This document shows positions 18,569-25,990 of a stretch of DNA of 64,000 bases, one piece after another (the first letter of the stretch is position 1; every line of letters starts with the position of its first letter). The position numbers and the translations under genes are program-made. The notes under the pieces were generated by a model, which worked only from the letters and a program-made list of their open reading frames with translations, was not told where the DNA came from and did not search any database. Source of the DNA: Peptoniphilus_A harei_B (GTDB lineage Bacteria; Bacillota; Clostridia; Tissierellales; Peptoniphilaceae); assembly GCA_032560695.1 (NCBI GenBank), contig JAWGHR010000003.1:118510-182509 (forward strand), read 5' to 3'.

Positions 18569-19264
18569 ATGAAAAGACGAAAAATTTTATTAAATATTTT
18601 AATAATTATTGTGGCGATTTTCTTCGCCACTAGCGTCTTTTCATATTTCAAAAATCTTTCTCATGACAAAAAGTCAAAAGAAATCTATTTAGATTTAGAA
18701 AAAACCTCAAAGGATGCGAGTGACGAAATTGATTTTAAAAATTTAAAATCTATTAACAAGGACATAGTCGCTTGGATAAAATCCGGCGAGGGAAGTATTG
18801 ACTATCCACTAGTTCAGTGTGAAGATAATGAAAAATATCTTCGCACTGCAGCTAATGGAGATACAAATATTTTTGGGGCAATCTTTTTGGATTATAGAAA
18901 CAATTCATTAGATGACCCTCTTGTACTTATTTATGGTCACATGACAAAGAACAGGTCCATGTTTGGATCTTTAAATGACTTCAAGGGCCAGCCATCTCAT
19001 GATGACTTCACAATTTATAGGGAAGGGTCAAAGATAAGGACTAAGGCAGTACTTGGAGGTATTATCTCAGGCGAGACTATGCTTGATCCCAGGGATTTCT
19101 CTTCCTTTGACAAGAGGCAGGACTTTTATAATTTTATAAGAAGTCACGCTGTTTATGACACAGGTTATGAATTAAAGGAAGATGACAAACTTATAAATCT
19201 TGTGACCTGCACCTATGAAAAAAGGAATTCAAGGCTAGTCCTTGTGACTCTCCTTGAAGATTAG
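18569..19264 (+). CDS. Class B-type sortase
   Basis: Membrane-anchored transpeptidase that joins sorting-signal proteins to the cell wall. An N-terminal membrane segment (about 8-27) is followed by the sortase fold. The catalytic triad can be read as His124 (YGHMTKN), Cys214 (LVTCTYE) and Arg222 (SRLVLV). The stretch NKDIVAWIK, then IDYPLVQ, and the overall length (231) point to class B rather than class A. It lies ten bases after the giant surface-protein gene, before a shared terminator, so that protein is the likely dedicated substrate. Class B sortases of clostridia are known to accept xPxTG signals, which fits IPKTG, but the pairing is inferred from position. Confidence 0.9.
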   Translation: MKRRKILLNILIIIVAIFFATSVFSYFKNLSHDKKSKEIYLDLEKTSKDASDEIDFKNLKSINKDIVAWIKSGEGSIDYPLVQCEDNEKYLRTAANGDTNIFGAIFLDYRNNSLDDPLVLIYGHMTKNRSMFGSLNDFKGQPSHDDFTIYREGSKIRTKAVLGGIISGETMLDPRDFSSFDKRQDFYNFIRSHAVYDTGYELKEDDKLINLVTCTYEKRNSRLVLVTLLED

Positions 19265-19268
19265 AAGA

Positions 19269-19293
19269 AAGCTCCCTTGTGGGGCTTTTTTCT
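19269..19293 (+). terminator. Terminator of the surface-protein/sortase operon
   Basis: Stem AAGCTCC/GGGGCTT with a five-base loop followed by a run of T, five bases after the sortase stop. Confidence 0.8.
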
Positions 19294-19404
19294 TTGTCTT
19301 TTTTTTGTTTCATCATTGACTAAGAAATTCATTCCAAGCTAGACTCGAAATTAAAAAATAAGTATGACTTGGCTTTAAATAAAAATATGTAAATTGAAAA
19401 TAGA

Positions 19405-19446
19405 CACAAAAAATCCCAAGAGGCTTGCTCTTGGGATAATTTTTTA
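19405..19446. terminator. Bidirectional terminator beside the lipoprotein gene
   Basis: Nine-bp perfect stem TCCCAAGAG/CTCTTGGGA with loop GCTTG, A tract to the left and T-rich tract to the right. It terminates the lipoprotein gene on the minus strand. The 110 bp between the two terminators hold nothing I can identify. Confidence 0.82.
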
Positions 19447-19447
19447 C

Positions 19448-21199
19448 TTATTTTACAACTGAGAAAAGAACTTTTGCTACTTTTTCAGCAGATTTTTCTG
19501 TTTTTTCAGCTACTTTTTCTTCTTTAACTTCTTTAACTTCTTTAGTTTCTTCCTTGTCAGCTTCCTTATCTTCTCCTAAAATTTCTTCCAATTCTTTTTT
19601 ATTTTCTTCTTGGTATTTCTTTAGAAGTTCAGGGTTTTTGTCAAGTTCAGCCTTTGCTGCAAGTAATTTTTCTAATTCTTCGCCTTCATAAAGTTCCTTT
19701 AAAGTTTCAACAACTTCTTCGTCTTTAAGGTCAGTTTTCATAGAAGCAATCATCTTGTAGTTGTCTTCTTTTTCGATTTCTGCAAGTTTAGCTTCTAATT
19801 CTTTTTCAGTCATGTTGAAGATGTCAACTATTGGCATTCCGTCGTTTTTGTCGTATTTAACCTTGTAACCAAAGGCTTCAGATACAAATCTTACTGGAAT
19901 GTAAGTCTTGTCTTTTATAATAACTGCTGGAGAGTCAAGTGCAACTTCTTTTCCATTTACAAGGGCCTTGTTAGAATCAATCTTTAGAACAATTTTGTCC
20001 TTGTCTTTTGTAACTGTTACAGTTCTGTCTTTTCCATTCCAATCAACTTTTGCGCCGATTTTTTCATAGAATGCACGAGCTGCTAGCATAGTTCTGTCAT
20101 TCATAATCTTTGGAAGTGCTTCTGGATCTTCAAAAGTGATGTCTTCGCCATTTATTCTTACTGTTACAAGTGATACTTCTGGCATGATTAACTTCAAATA
20201 ATCTTCTGTAGTTAATTTTTTAACTGAAGTTGGGAAGTTAATTTTTACATTTTCATCTTTTACAGTATCCATTTTTCCCTTAACGGAAACTTTTACAAAT
20301 TCTGCAAAGTTAAATTGCATTGATAGATCTTGGATAAGTTTATTTTCTTCAAAAGTTGTCTTTTGAGAAATTTTTGATCCCTTGATCATTTCTTTTACAC
20401 CCTTAGCAGCTTCTTTTAAGTCTTCAGCCTTGTATTCCTTGTTAAGTTCTTTGAAGTCTTTTCTTTCTTCTTCATCCATTGGAAGTCCAGCCTTGTCAAC
20501 AATTGCTAAGGCAGATGTTGAAACTTCGTCCCAATTCTTCATAACGCCGTCAGCTGACTTGATGAACTCGTCAATTATAGCGTCACTGCTTGCGTTTAAT
20601 GTGTATGTGTTACCTTCAACTTTGAAGTCAATTTCTTGTTTAAGATCCTTAGTTGCAAGATTCATTAGCTTGATAAGGTCAGTCTTAAATTCTTCAGAGT
20701 TAAAGTATTGTGCAGCCTTTGGAGAAAGACCATTTTCTTCATCTGCAATTGAGATGTAGTCTTCCTTGATGTCCTTGAAGGAATCATTGCTAAGTGCAAA
20801 GATATCCTTTGACATGATAACTTCATTACCCTTTACATAAAGGTCCATCTTGATCTTGTCTGGCACATCCTTGTTAAGGCCAGCAATTTCTTCTTGGCTA
20901 TCAGTTGTCTTTGCAATTTCCTTTTTTAGCTCTGAGAAGTCCATATTCATTACTACATGGGCCTTGTCTTTTCCCACTTGTTCGCCAGTAAGGCTTACAG
21001 GGAATTTGATGTTTTCAAGTTCTTGAGTTTCAGGATTTTTAACTTCAACATTGTATTCAAGTTGTCCAGAAACCTTTGAGCCCTTCCAGTCTGCAACCTT
21101 TTGGGATGCGTCTAGATAAGCTGTTGTGTTTGCACTACAAGCGCCAAGAGTTATGGCTGCAATAAGTACAAGAAAAATAGTTAAAATTTTCTTTTTCAT
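19448..21199 (-). CDS. Lipoprotein with copper-amine-oxidase N-terminal-like (stalk) domain
   Basis: Predicted surface lipoprotein of unknown function. The signal ends with the lipobox LGAC (Cys21). Residues about 25-340 form a large extracellular region (SGQLEYNVEVK, MDFSELKKEI) resembling lipoproteins that bind ligands between beta-sheet domains; I do not recognise it further. Residues about 345-455 match the copper amine oxidase N-terminal-like fold, a wall-associated module common in clostridia, with VRINGEDITF, NDRTMLAARAFYE, VDWNGKDRTVTVTKD and IPVRFVSEAFG. A charged helical tail (about 465-583), rich in Lys and Glu, completes it. It is monocistronic with the ribosome binding site TAGGAGGT. 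The name of the domain does not imply copper binding. Confidence 0.78.
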   Translation of the reverse strand: MKKKILTIFLVLIAAITLGACSANTTAYLDASQKVADWKGSKVSGQLEYNVEVKNPETQELENIKFPVSLTGEQVGKDKAHVVMNMDFSELKKEIAKTTDSQEEIAGLNKDVPDKIKMDLYVKGNEVIMSKDIFALSNDSFKDIKEDYISIADEENGLSPKAAQYFNSEEFKTDLIKLMNLATKDLKQEIDFKVEGNTYTLNASSDAIIDEFIKSADGVMKNWDEVSTSALAIVDKAGLPMDEEERKDFKELNKEYKAEDLKEAAKGVKEMIKGSKISQKTTFEENKLIQDLSMQFNFAEFVKVSVKGKMDTVKDENVKINFPTSVKKLTTEDYLKLIMPEVSLVTVRINGEDITFEDPEALPKIMNDRTMLAARAFYEKIGAKVDWNGKDRTVTVTKDKDKIVLKIDSNKALVNGKEVALDSPAVIIKDKTYIPVRFVSEAFGYKVKYDKNDGMPIVDIFNMTEKELEAKLAEIEKEDNYKMIASMKTDLKDEEVVETLKELYEGEELEKLLAAKAELDKNPELLKKYQEENKKELEEILGEDKEADKEETKEVKEVKEEKVAEKTEKSAEKVAKVLFSVVK

Positions 21200-21227
21200 A
21201 GTATACCTCCTATTTGTTTTTTATTGT

Positions 21228-21248
21228 ATTATAAATGAAAAATCATTT
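21228..21248 (-). promoter_or_regulatory. Promoter -10 and palindromic operator candidate of the lipoprotein gene
   Basis: Minus-strand TATAAT (complement at 21228-21233) lies just downstream of a perfect inverted repeat AAATGA-AAAA-TCATTT (21233-21248), placing it in the promoter spacer. The -35 is poor, which would suit a regulated promoter. It has a faint likeness to a Fur box, too weak to name. Confidence 0.4.
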
Positions 21249-21914
21249 CAAATTAAAAGACTATTACAAACCGGCTTAAATGCTTAAATTATCATGATTA
21301 AATATATTAATGTAATGTTCTTAAAGTTTTTTTAATTGTAGATCTTTTCTTTTATAACTTTTTCTACTAGACTTTTCTTTTGGATTTTTAATTCTTGAAT
21401 CTTCTACAATTTAAGAAATTCAGCTTATAATCTTGGATTGTAAAGAATATTTAATCTTATATCTTGATCATTTTTTATGGAATTTAGAAATTTCCAAAAG
21501 TTAAGTGTATATACTTTATATTTACACTATAAGCTCAGTGATTTATTTTGTCAAGAATTTTTCTGGAACTTTTTATAACTTATAGAAATTCTTTTGAAAG
21601 CTATTTAAATAATTTTGCAAATTTTATTTTTATCCACAATTTTCTATTCTTATCTACATTTGTTGACTCTTAGATTTTTATTACCATAAATACTTCTGTT
21701 TAGTTCTAAAATTTAATATCCAATAAAATCTTAACCTCATAAAATTTTTAGCCTATAAAAATTATTAAGTAAGTTTAAATTTCTAAAATCAATATAGCAA
21801 TAAAAATTTCTTAATAAGCAACTTTGCTCAACTTTTGCTTGCATCCTACTTTTATTACAAAATTTTTTAAATATCTTTTATCCAAAACAAATAATAATCT
21901 TTTAAAGCCACAAA
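21249..21914. other. Gene-free AT-rich stretch with two DnaA boxes
   Basis: No credible coding frame or stable RNA signal in about 660 bp. Two DnaA boxes in the same orientation, TTATCCACA (21630-21638) and TTATCTACA (21650-21658), are spaced 20 bp apart (two helical turns). The rest is low-complexity A/T. Confidence 0.6.
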
Positions 21915-21915
21915 T

Positions 21916-22128
21916 ATAAAAAAAAGAGACCCATCTGGATCTCTTGATTTTAAAATTTTCAATTGTTATGTAACTATAGCTCTATACCTCGTAAATTAAG
22001 CATTCAACCTTTAGCAATAAGCTACTTTCAAATGAGGTACTTTGCTACCTTTCCCTTGCGGGATAAATTAAAACTTGTCATTGGAATCACCTTTTCTTAG
22101 TTACCAATTTGTTTTCTCTAGCTAGCTT
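21916..22128 (-). ncRNA. Structured non-coding RNA, about 210 nt, family unassigned
   Basis: A stand-alone transcription unit on the minus strand. The promoter is TTGACA, 17 bp, TATACT. The terminator is an 8-bp stem AGAGATCC/GGGTCTCT followed by about nine T. No reading frame is present. The RNA can fold with a long-range helix: AATTG and TAACTA near its 5' end pair with CAATT and TAGTTA near the 3' end. Inside are TACCTC/GAGGTA closing TAGC-TTATT-GCTA, and small hairpins CCC-GCAA-GGG and ATTGG...CCAAT. Size, rod-like closing helix and independent promoter are reminiscent of 6S RNA or of Firmicutes structured RNAs such as raiA. I cannot assign it. Confidence 0.7.
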
Positions 22129-22134
22129 ACTTAT

Positions 22135-22163
22135 AGTATAGAGCACTAAAGTTGTTTTGTCAA
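22135..22163 (-). promoter_or_regulatory. Strong sigma-A promoter of the structured RNA
   Basis: Minus strand: TTGACA (complement at 22158-22163), spacer 17, TATACT (complement at 22135-22140). It is the best consensus promoter in this part of the window, and it sits just after the stop of the gene at 22171. Confidence 0.8.
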
Positions 22164-22170
22164 TGTTTTC

Positions 22171-22890
22171 CTAAAAGTTTTTTATCTTTTTTAAATTTAT
22201 TTTGCTCTCATCGATTTTTCCATCGTTAAGGGCCTTGTTAATTTCAATAATTGCTTGATTTGCTGAGTTTAGGGATCCAATATTTACTATATAGTTCTTT
22301 GATCCCTCTTTACCCTTGATAACAATTTCATCGTTCTTTGACTTGGAAATAGATTTCATATCTTCGTATGGGAAGTGATTGTTTCCAATTACAAGTCCCT
22401 TGCCATAAGATCCCACAACAGTGCCAAGCTTGTCCTTGCCATCTCTAAAGGATGATTTTAAGGGAATATTGTATATTACTGTGTCCTTATCTTCTCTATT
22501 TGGGAATTTTCCATTTTGTAGGTTAAATAGAAATAGGAGGAATAGTCCTATTAAAAATAATGGATTTGCAAGGAAGTTGATAATCTTGTTATCTCTCATA
22601 TACATTTGTTGGAAAAAGTAAATATTTACGAAGACCAAAAATCCTATGTATACAAAGATGTTTAAGTTGTAAGTTCTCTTTCTTATGTCTAAGTCTTCAA
22701 GTTTTAGGATTTCCTTGTACTTTGATATGAAGTCCACTGCTGTCATCATGAATAGGTAATTTACAATAGCCCACATGATCGAGTAAATAATTGACCCATT
22801 GCCAAGCTCTGATTCTAGACCAGAGAACTGAAGACCAAAGGGAATTATTGCTGATATTATGAGGACTATGTTAGATGTTTTTTTGTTCAT
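22171..22890 (-). CDS. Hypothetical membrane protein, 239 aa
   Basis: I do not recognise a family. Four or five hydrophobic segments occupy about residues 7-27, 30-52, 72-90 and 103-122. After them comes a soluble C-terminal domain (about 125-239), beta-rich and then helical, with GTVVGSYGKGLVIGN and a Lys-rich end; this may be a PH-like fold, but that is a guess from pattern only. It is the last gene of the folE operon, fourteen bases after the preceding membrane protein. No clear terminator follows before the promoter of the structured RNA. Confidence 0.6.
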   Translation of the reverse strand: MNKKTSNIVLIISAIIPFGLQFSGLESELGNGSIIYSIMWAIVNYLFMMTAVDFISKYKEILKLEDLDIRKRTYNLNIFVYIGFLVFVNIYFFQQMYMRDNKIINFLANPLFLIGLFLLFLFNLQNGKFPNREDKDTVIYNIPLKSSFRDGKDKLGTVVGSYGKGLVIGNNHFPYEDMKSISKSKNDEIVIKGKEGSKNYIVNIGSLNSANQAIIEINKALNDGKIDESKINLKKIKNF

Positions 22891-22903
22891 TTTTTCCTCT
22901 TTC

Positions 22904-23401
22904 TTATTTTTTCTTCTTTTTCTTTTTATTGCTCTTTATTTTTTGCATATTCTTTTTAGCTTCTTCTTTTTCTTTTTCTATTTCTTCTGAAACCTTGTCA
23001 TTTTTAGTTAGCATTATCATAGTTCCAAAGAAAGCAAACATGTAGATTCCAAGATTTATAAGCATCTTCTTAAGATCAGTTTCTATAACTAATAAGTCAT
23101 GTTGGCTAAGTCCTGTTAGGTTTTTGTACCTAAAATAGGATATACCTGAAAATAAAACTATTAAAATTATCATGTAAATAAAAACTGATTTTGTATCCTT
23201 ATATCTTTTTTCGTCTACAAAGAAGAAAACTACAAGGGTTGATAGGGATATTATTCCCAATAGAATCGCCAGAGTTTTAAAGTTAAAAACCTGGACGAAG
23301 TTATTTGTGTCTAGCTTATTGTACTTAAAAACAAGAAAAGCTATGGAAAGAATAATAATTATTAGGCTGGTTTTGAGCCATTCTTTCTTATCTTTTGTCA
23401 A
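22904..23401 (-). CDS. Hypothetical membrane protein with poly-lysine tail, 165 aa
   Basis: Four hydrophobic segments at about 12-25, 42-60, 75-92 and 113-128, then a charged helix rich in Glu and Lys ending in seven Lys residues. No family recognised. The basic tail would face the cytoplasm and could contact membrane lipids or nucleic acid. It lies two bases after the glucosaminidase gene and fourteen before the next, within the same transcript, so a cell-envelope role is likely by context only. Confidence 0.55.
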   Translation of the reverse strand: MTKDKKEWLKTSLIIIILSIAFLVFKYNKLDTNNFVQVFNFKTLAILLGIISLSTLVVFFFVDEKRYKDTKSVFIYMIILIVLFSGISYFRYKNLTGLSQHDLLVIETDLKKMLINLGIYMFAFFGTMIMLTKNDKVSEEIEKEKEEAKKNMQKIKSNKKKKKKK

Positions 23402-23403
23402 TT

Positions 23404-23976
23404 TTACACCTCGTCGTATTTATCTAAGCCATATTTTTCTATGACTGATATTATTTTCTCTGCGTAGGTAGGGTCTGTTGCATAGCCAGCTTCTTTTATA
23501 AATTGGGCAGCTTCCTTGTAATTCTTGGCAGTCTTTACTTTTTCATATCTCTTGGCTGTGGAAAGAAGCTTACCGTAGTGGTCAAAGGATTCCTTCTTAG
23601 AAGAGTACTTCTTGAAGTTCTCCATATACCTTCCACTTTGACCCTCAACATATTCTTCAGTCTCAAAGACTATGCCCTCATCTTTTTTCACTGCCTTTAT
23701 ACCAAAGTAATTGTTGTATTCTCGTGAAAGCTGGGACCTTCCCCAATTACTCTCAAGGATTGACTGGGCAATCATAACGGATGGTAACAGTTCATATTTT
23801 TTTGCCACCCTGACTGCCAATTTTTCTGTATCTGCAATATAGGCTTGTCTGTAATTTAACTCTTCTTGGGCTTTTCTTTCTGATGCAGAACTTATCAAAA
23901 GTCCCATGAAAAAAACTATTCCCAAAAAAGCCAAAATAATCATAAGACAGCCACAGCCCAGTTTTTTAGTTTTCAT
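23404..23976 (-). CDS. Membrane-anchored glucosaminidase (GH73/FlgJ-type)
   Basis: Cell-wall hydrolase that cuts the glycan strand of peptidoglycan. A single N-terminal membrane segment (about 8-27) anchors it outside. The glucosaminidase domain covers about 45-190, with catalytic Glu in QSILESNWG, then NNYFGIKA and the conserved FKKYSSKKESFDHY block, ending with YAEKIISVIEKYGL. The start overlaps the folB-folK gene by 11 bases, so it is coupled to folate genes whose function is unrelated. At 190 residues it is a minimal enzyme without wall-binding repeats. Confidence 0.85.
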   Translation of the reverse strand: MKTKKLGCGCLMIILAFLGIVFFMGLLISSASERKAQEELNYRQAYIADTEKLAVRVAKKYELLPSVMIAQSILESNWGRSQLSREYNNYFGIKAVKKDEGIVFETEEYVEGQSGRYMENFKKYSSKKESFDHYGKLLSTAKRYEKVKTAKNYKEAAQFIKEAGYATDPTYAEKIISVIEKYGLDKYDEV

Positions 23977-24784
23977 CTTTCACTTCTTTATAAAGGGTGC
24001 TAATTTTTTTATTTAAGATTGGATGAAAATAATTTGGCATAAGTTCATTTAGAGATTCTAATACAAACTCCCTCTCTGCAATATATGGGTGAGGCACAAT
24101 TAATTCGTCTGTGTAGTGGGTTTCCCTATCTATAAAGAGGATATCCAAATCTATTGTCCTAGCTCCCCATTTTTCATGTCTAACCCTGTCTAGGTCAATT
24201 TCAATTTTTTGCAAGATATGGAGGAGATCGTGAGGATCTTCAAAAGAAGATACCTTTACAACTGTGTTTAAAAAGTCTCCTTGGTCAGTCTTGCCCCAGG
24301 CCTTGGTTTCTATTATAGAAGCTTTTTCTAGGATCCTAAGACCAGCTTTCTCCATCTTTTCAAGGGCTGATTTAATGTAGCCTTCTCTGTCTCCAAGATT
24401 TGTCCCAATCCCAATATAATAATCCCTTCTCTTTTTATTACAGCGAACTGATGCTGTATCTAGGGGAAGGTTAATCGGTGCCCAAGGCTTTTTAATTGTA
24501 AGATCCACAGTATCTGCTATTTCATAATTATCAAAGATGAATTTTGTCATCTTGTAGGCAAGGGTCTCAATTAAATCTTCTGTTTCATTTTTAAAAAGAT
24601 CGTAGAGCTCATGGGACAACTTTCCATAGTCAATGGACCTGTCCAAGTTCTTTTCTATGGCACAGTCCCTAAAACTCATCCCAATTTCTGCACTTATTAA
24701 AAATTTTTGTCCAAGTTTTTTTTCTTCTTCAAAAAGCCCATGGTTGGCATAGACTTCTAGATCTTTTATCTTGATAAAATCCAT
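23966..24784 (-). CDS. folBK: Fused dihydroneopterin aldolase / HPPK (FolB-FolK)
   Basis: Bifunctional cytoplasmic folate enzyme. Residues 1 to about 118 are FolB (MDFIKIKDLEVYANHGLFEEEK; conserved Lys in LTIKKPWAP), which splits dihydroneopterin to 6-hydroxymethyl-dihydropterin. Residues about 125-272 are FolK (YYIGIGTNLGDREGY, WGARTIDLDILF), which pyrophosphorylates that product. Fusion of the two steps is known in other Firmicutes and channels the intermediate. It follows the HD gene by ten bases and overlaps the glucosaminidase gene. No folP (dihydropteroate synthase) lies next to it in this window. Confidence 0.92.
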   Translation of the reverse strand: MDFIKIKDLEVYANHGLFEEEKKLGQKFLISAEIGMSFRDCAIEKNLDRSIDYGKLSHELYDLFKNETEDLIETLAYKMTKFIFDNYEIADTVDLTIKKPWAPINLPLDTASVRCNKKRRDYYIGIGTNLGDREGYIKSALEKMEKAGLRILEKASIIETKAWGKTDQGDFLNTVVKVSSFEDPHDLLHILQKIEIDLDRVRHEKWGARTIDLDILFIDRETHYTDELIVPHPYIAEREFVLESLNELMPNYFHPILNKKISTLYKEVKDEN

Positions 24785-24794
24785 AATACTCCCA

Positions 24795-25274
24795 TCAATA
24801 AATTATTGTGTGATTTTTCTTGTTGAAGTTCCAATTGCATTCCTTGTAGGCAGGACATCTAAAGCAAGGTCTTGATAGTTTGTCAGCCCTGTAGAAGATG
24901 TTGAAAAACTCATCTTCTGCCAGGTCCTTACTCCTGTGAGCTCCAATGCAATTTAGAATTCTTTCCTTTTCCTCGTTAGAAAAATCTGTAAGCTTTAAAA
25001 TTTCCCTTGCAAGGTCAACTGAGGCTATAGCATGGTTTATTCCCTCTTTTATTTCAAGGACCCTCCCCAAGTCGTGGAGGAGGGCAGTTGAATAAATCAT
25101 GTCCTTGTCTACATCTACATCCTCTTCTAGTTTCAAGATGTAGCAAATCCTTGCAACAGACACAAAGTGTTCATAGTTGTGCCTGCAAAAGAACCTGTCC
25201 CTCTCAAGGTATTCAAGTTCATTTAAATAGTCATTGTAGATTTTACTCTTAAGAATTATGTCTGTATTTTTCAT
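24795..25274 (-). CDS. HD-domain phosphohydrolase-like protein in the folate operon
   Basis: Probable metal-dependent phosphohydrolase of the HD superfamily, 159 aa. HD signature residues visible are His32/His36 (RHNYEH), His67-Asp68 (LLHDLGR) and Asp131 (YRADKLSR). The C-terminus has a Cys set CxxCxxxxxC (Cys137, Cys140, Cys146) that could hold a metal. The ATG overlaps the folE stop by one base (TAATG) and the folB-folK gene follows ten bases later. The pathway step between FolE and FolB is removal of phosphates from dihydroneopterin triphosphate, so a role there is a reasonable inference but not shown. Otherwise the substrate is unknown. Confidence 0.75.
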   Translation of the reverse strand: MKNTDIILKSKIYNDYLNELEYLERDRFFCRHNYEHFVSVARICYILKLEEDVDVDKDMIYSTALLHDLGRVLEIKEGINHAIASVDLAREILKLTDFSNEEKERILNCIGAHRSKDLAEDEFFNIFYRADKLSRPCFRCPAYKECNWNFNKKNHTIIY

Positions 25275-25828
25275 TAAAATTCAATTAGTCTAAAGGCTTC
25301 TTGTTTTTGTTTTTCATCAGTTTCTAAAACTCCTCTAGCTACTGATGTCACAGTCTTTGAGCCAGGTTTTTTAACCCCTCTCATATTCATGCACATGTGC
25401 TCTGCTTCTATAACTACAAGAACTCCCTTTGGTTCAAGATACTTCATCATGGCATCTGCCACTTCAATATTTAGTCTTTCTTGAAGCTGTGGTTTTTTAG
25501 CATAAGTTTCCACTGTTCTCGCAAGTTTTGAAAGACCTGCTACCTTTTCATTTGGAATATAGGCGATATGAGCCTTTCCATAAAATGGTAGGAAGTGGTG
25601 TTCACACATTGAGTAAAAGTCAATGTCCTTTACAACAACTATATTATCTTCTGTTATTTCAAAAGTCTTTGAAAGATGTTCTTCAGCTGTTTTTCCAAGT
25701 CCTGCAAAAATTTCTTCATACATTCTTGCAACCCTTGCTGGAGTTTCTAATAAGCCTTCTCTATTTTTGTCCTCTCCAATTGCTTCAATGATCATTTCTA
25801 CTGCTTTTTCAATTTTTTGTTTATCCAT
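25274..25828 (-). CDS. folE: GTP cyclohydrolase I
   Basis: Converts GTP to dihydroneopterin triphosphate, the first step of folate synthesis. Length 184 and motifs are those of type IA enzymes: the zinc ligands Cys in MCEHHFLPF, the neighbouring His residues and the later Cys in EHMCMNMRGV, with KPQLQERLN before it. It is the first gene of the run folE-HD-folBK-glucosaminidase-two membrane proteins. Confidence 0.97.
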   Translation of the reverse strand: MDKQKIEKAVEMIIEAIGEDKNREGLLETPARVARMYEEIFAGLGKTAEEHLSKTFEITEDNIVVVKDIDFYSMCEHHFLPFYGKAHIAYIPNEKVAGLSKLARTVETYAKKPQLQERLNIEVADAMMKYLEPKGVLVVIEAEHMCMNMRGVKKPGSKTVTSVARGVLETDEKQKQEAFRLIEF

Positions 25829-25867
25829 TATAATCCCCTCATAGATTTTTTAATTTACAAATTTCAT

Positions 25868-25897
25868 TATAACATATTGCCTCTACAATGGTAACAA
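25868..25897 (-). promoter_or_regulatory. Promoter of the folE operon
   Basis: Minus strand TTACCA, 17-bp spacer and TATAAT, with an upstream TG forming an extended -10 (TGTTATAAT). It lies about 40 bp before folE. Confidence 0.6.
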
Positions 25898-25957
25898 TTA
25901 CCCATAAATTAGGACTTTTATGCAAGTTTATAGACTCCTCTTAATTTACAAATTATT

Positions 25958-25963
25958 TATAAT
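25958..25963 (+). promoter_or_regulatory. -10 element of dacA
   Basis: TATAAT about 27 bp before the dacA ATG; no convincing -35 at the right distance. It implies a short leader. Confidence 0.4.
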
Positions 25964-25990
25964 TTGATACAATGTTTCCCGAGGTGCAAG

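Noticed and set aside
19448..21199. Copper-handling lipoprotein because of the amine-oxidase-like domain
   Set aside because: This stalk domain in clostridia lacks copper ligands and is a wall-associated module.
21916..22128. Riboswitch for a downstream gene, SRP RNA, tmRNA or RNase P RNA
   Set aside because: The unit ends in a strong terminator with no gene after it. I could not find the SRP GGAAG-type core, a tmRNA CCA-end or tag, or RNase P conserved blocks.
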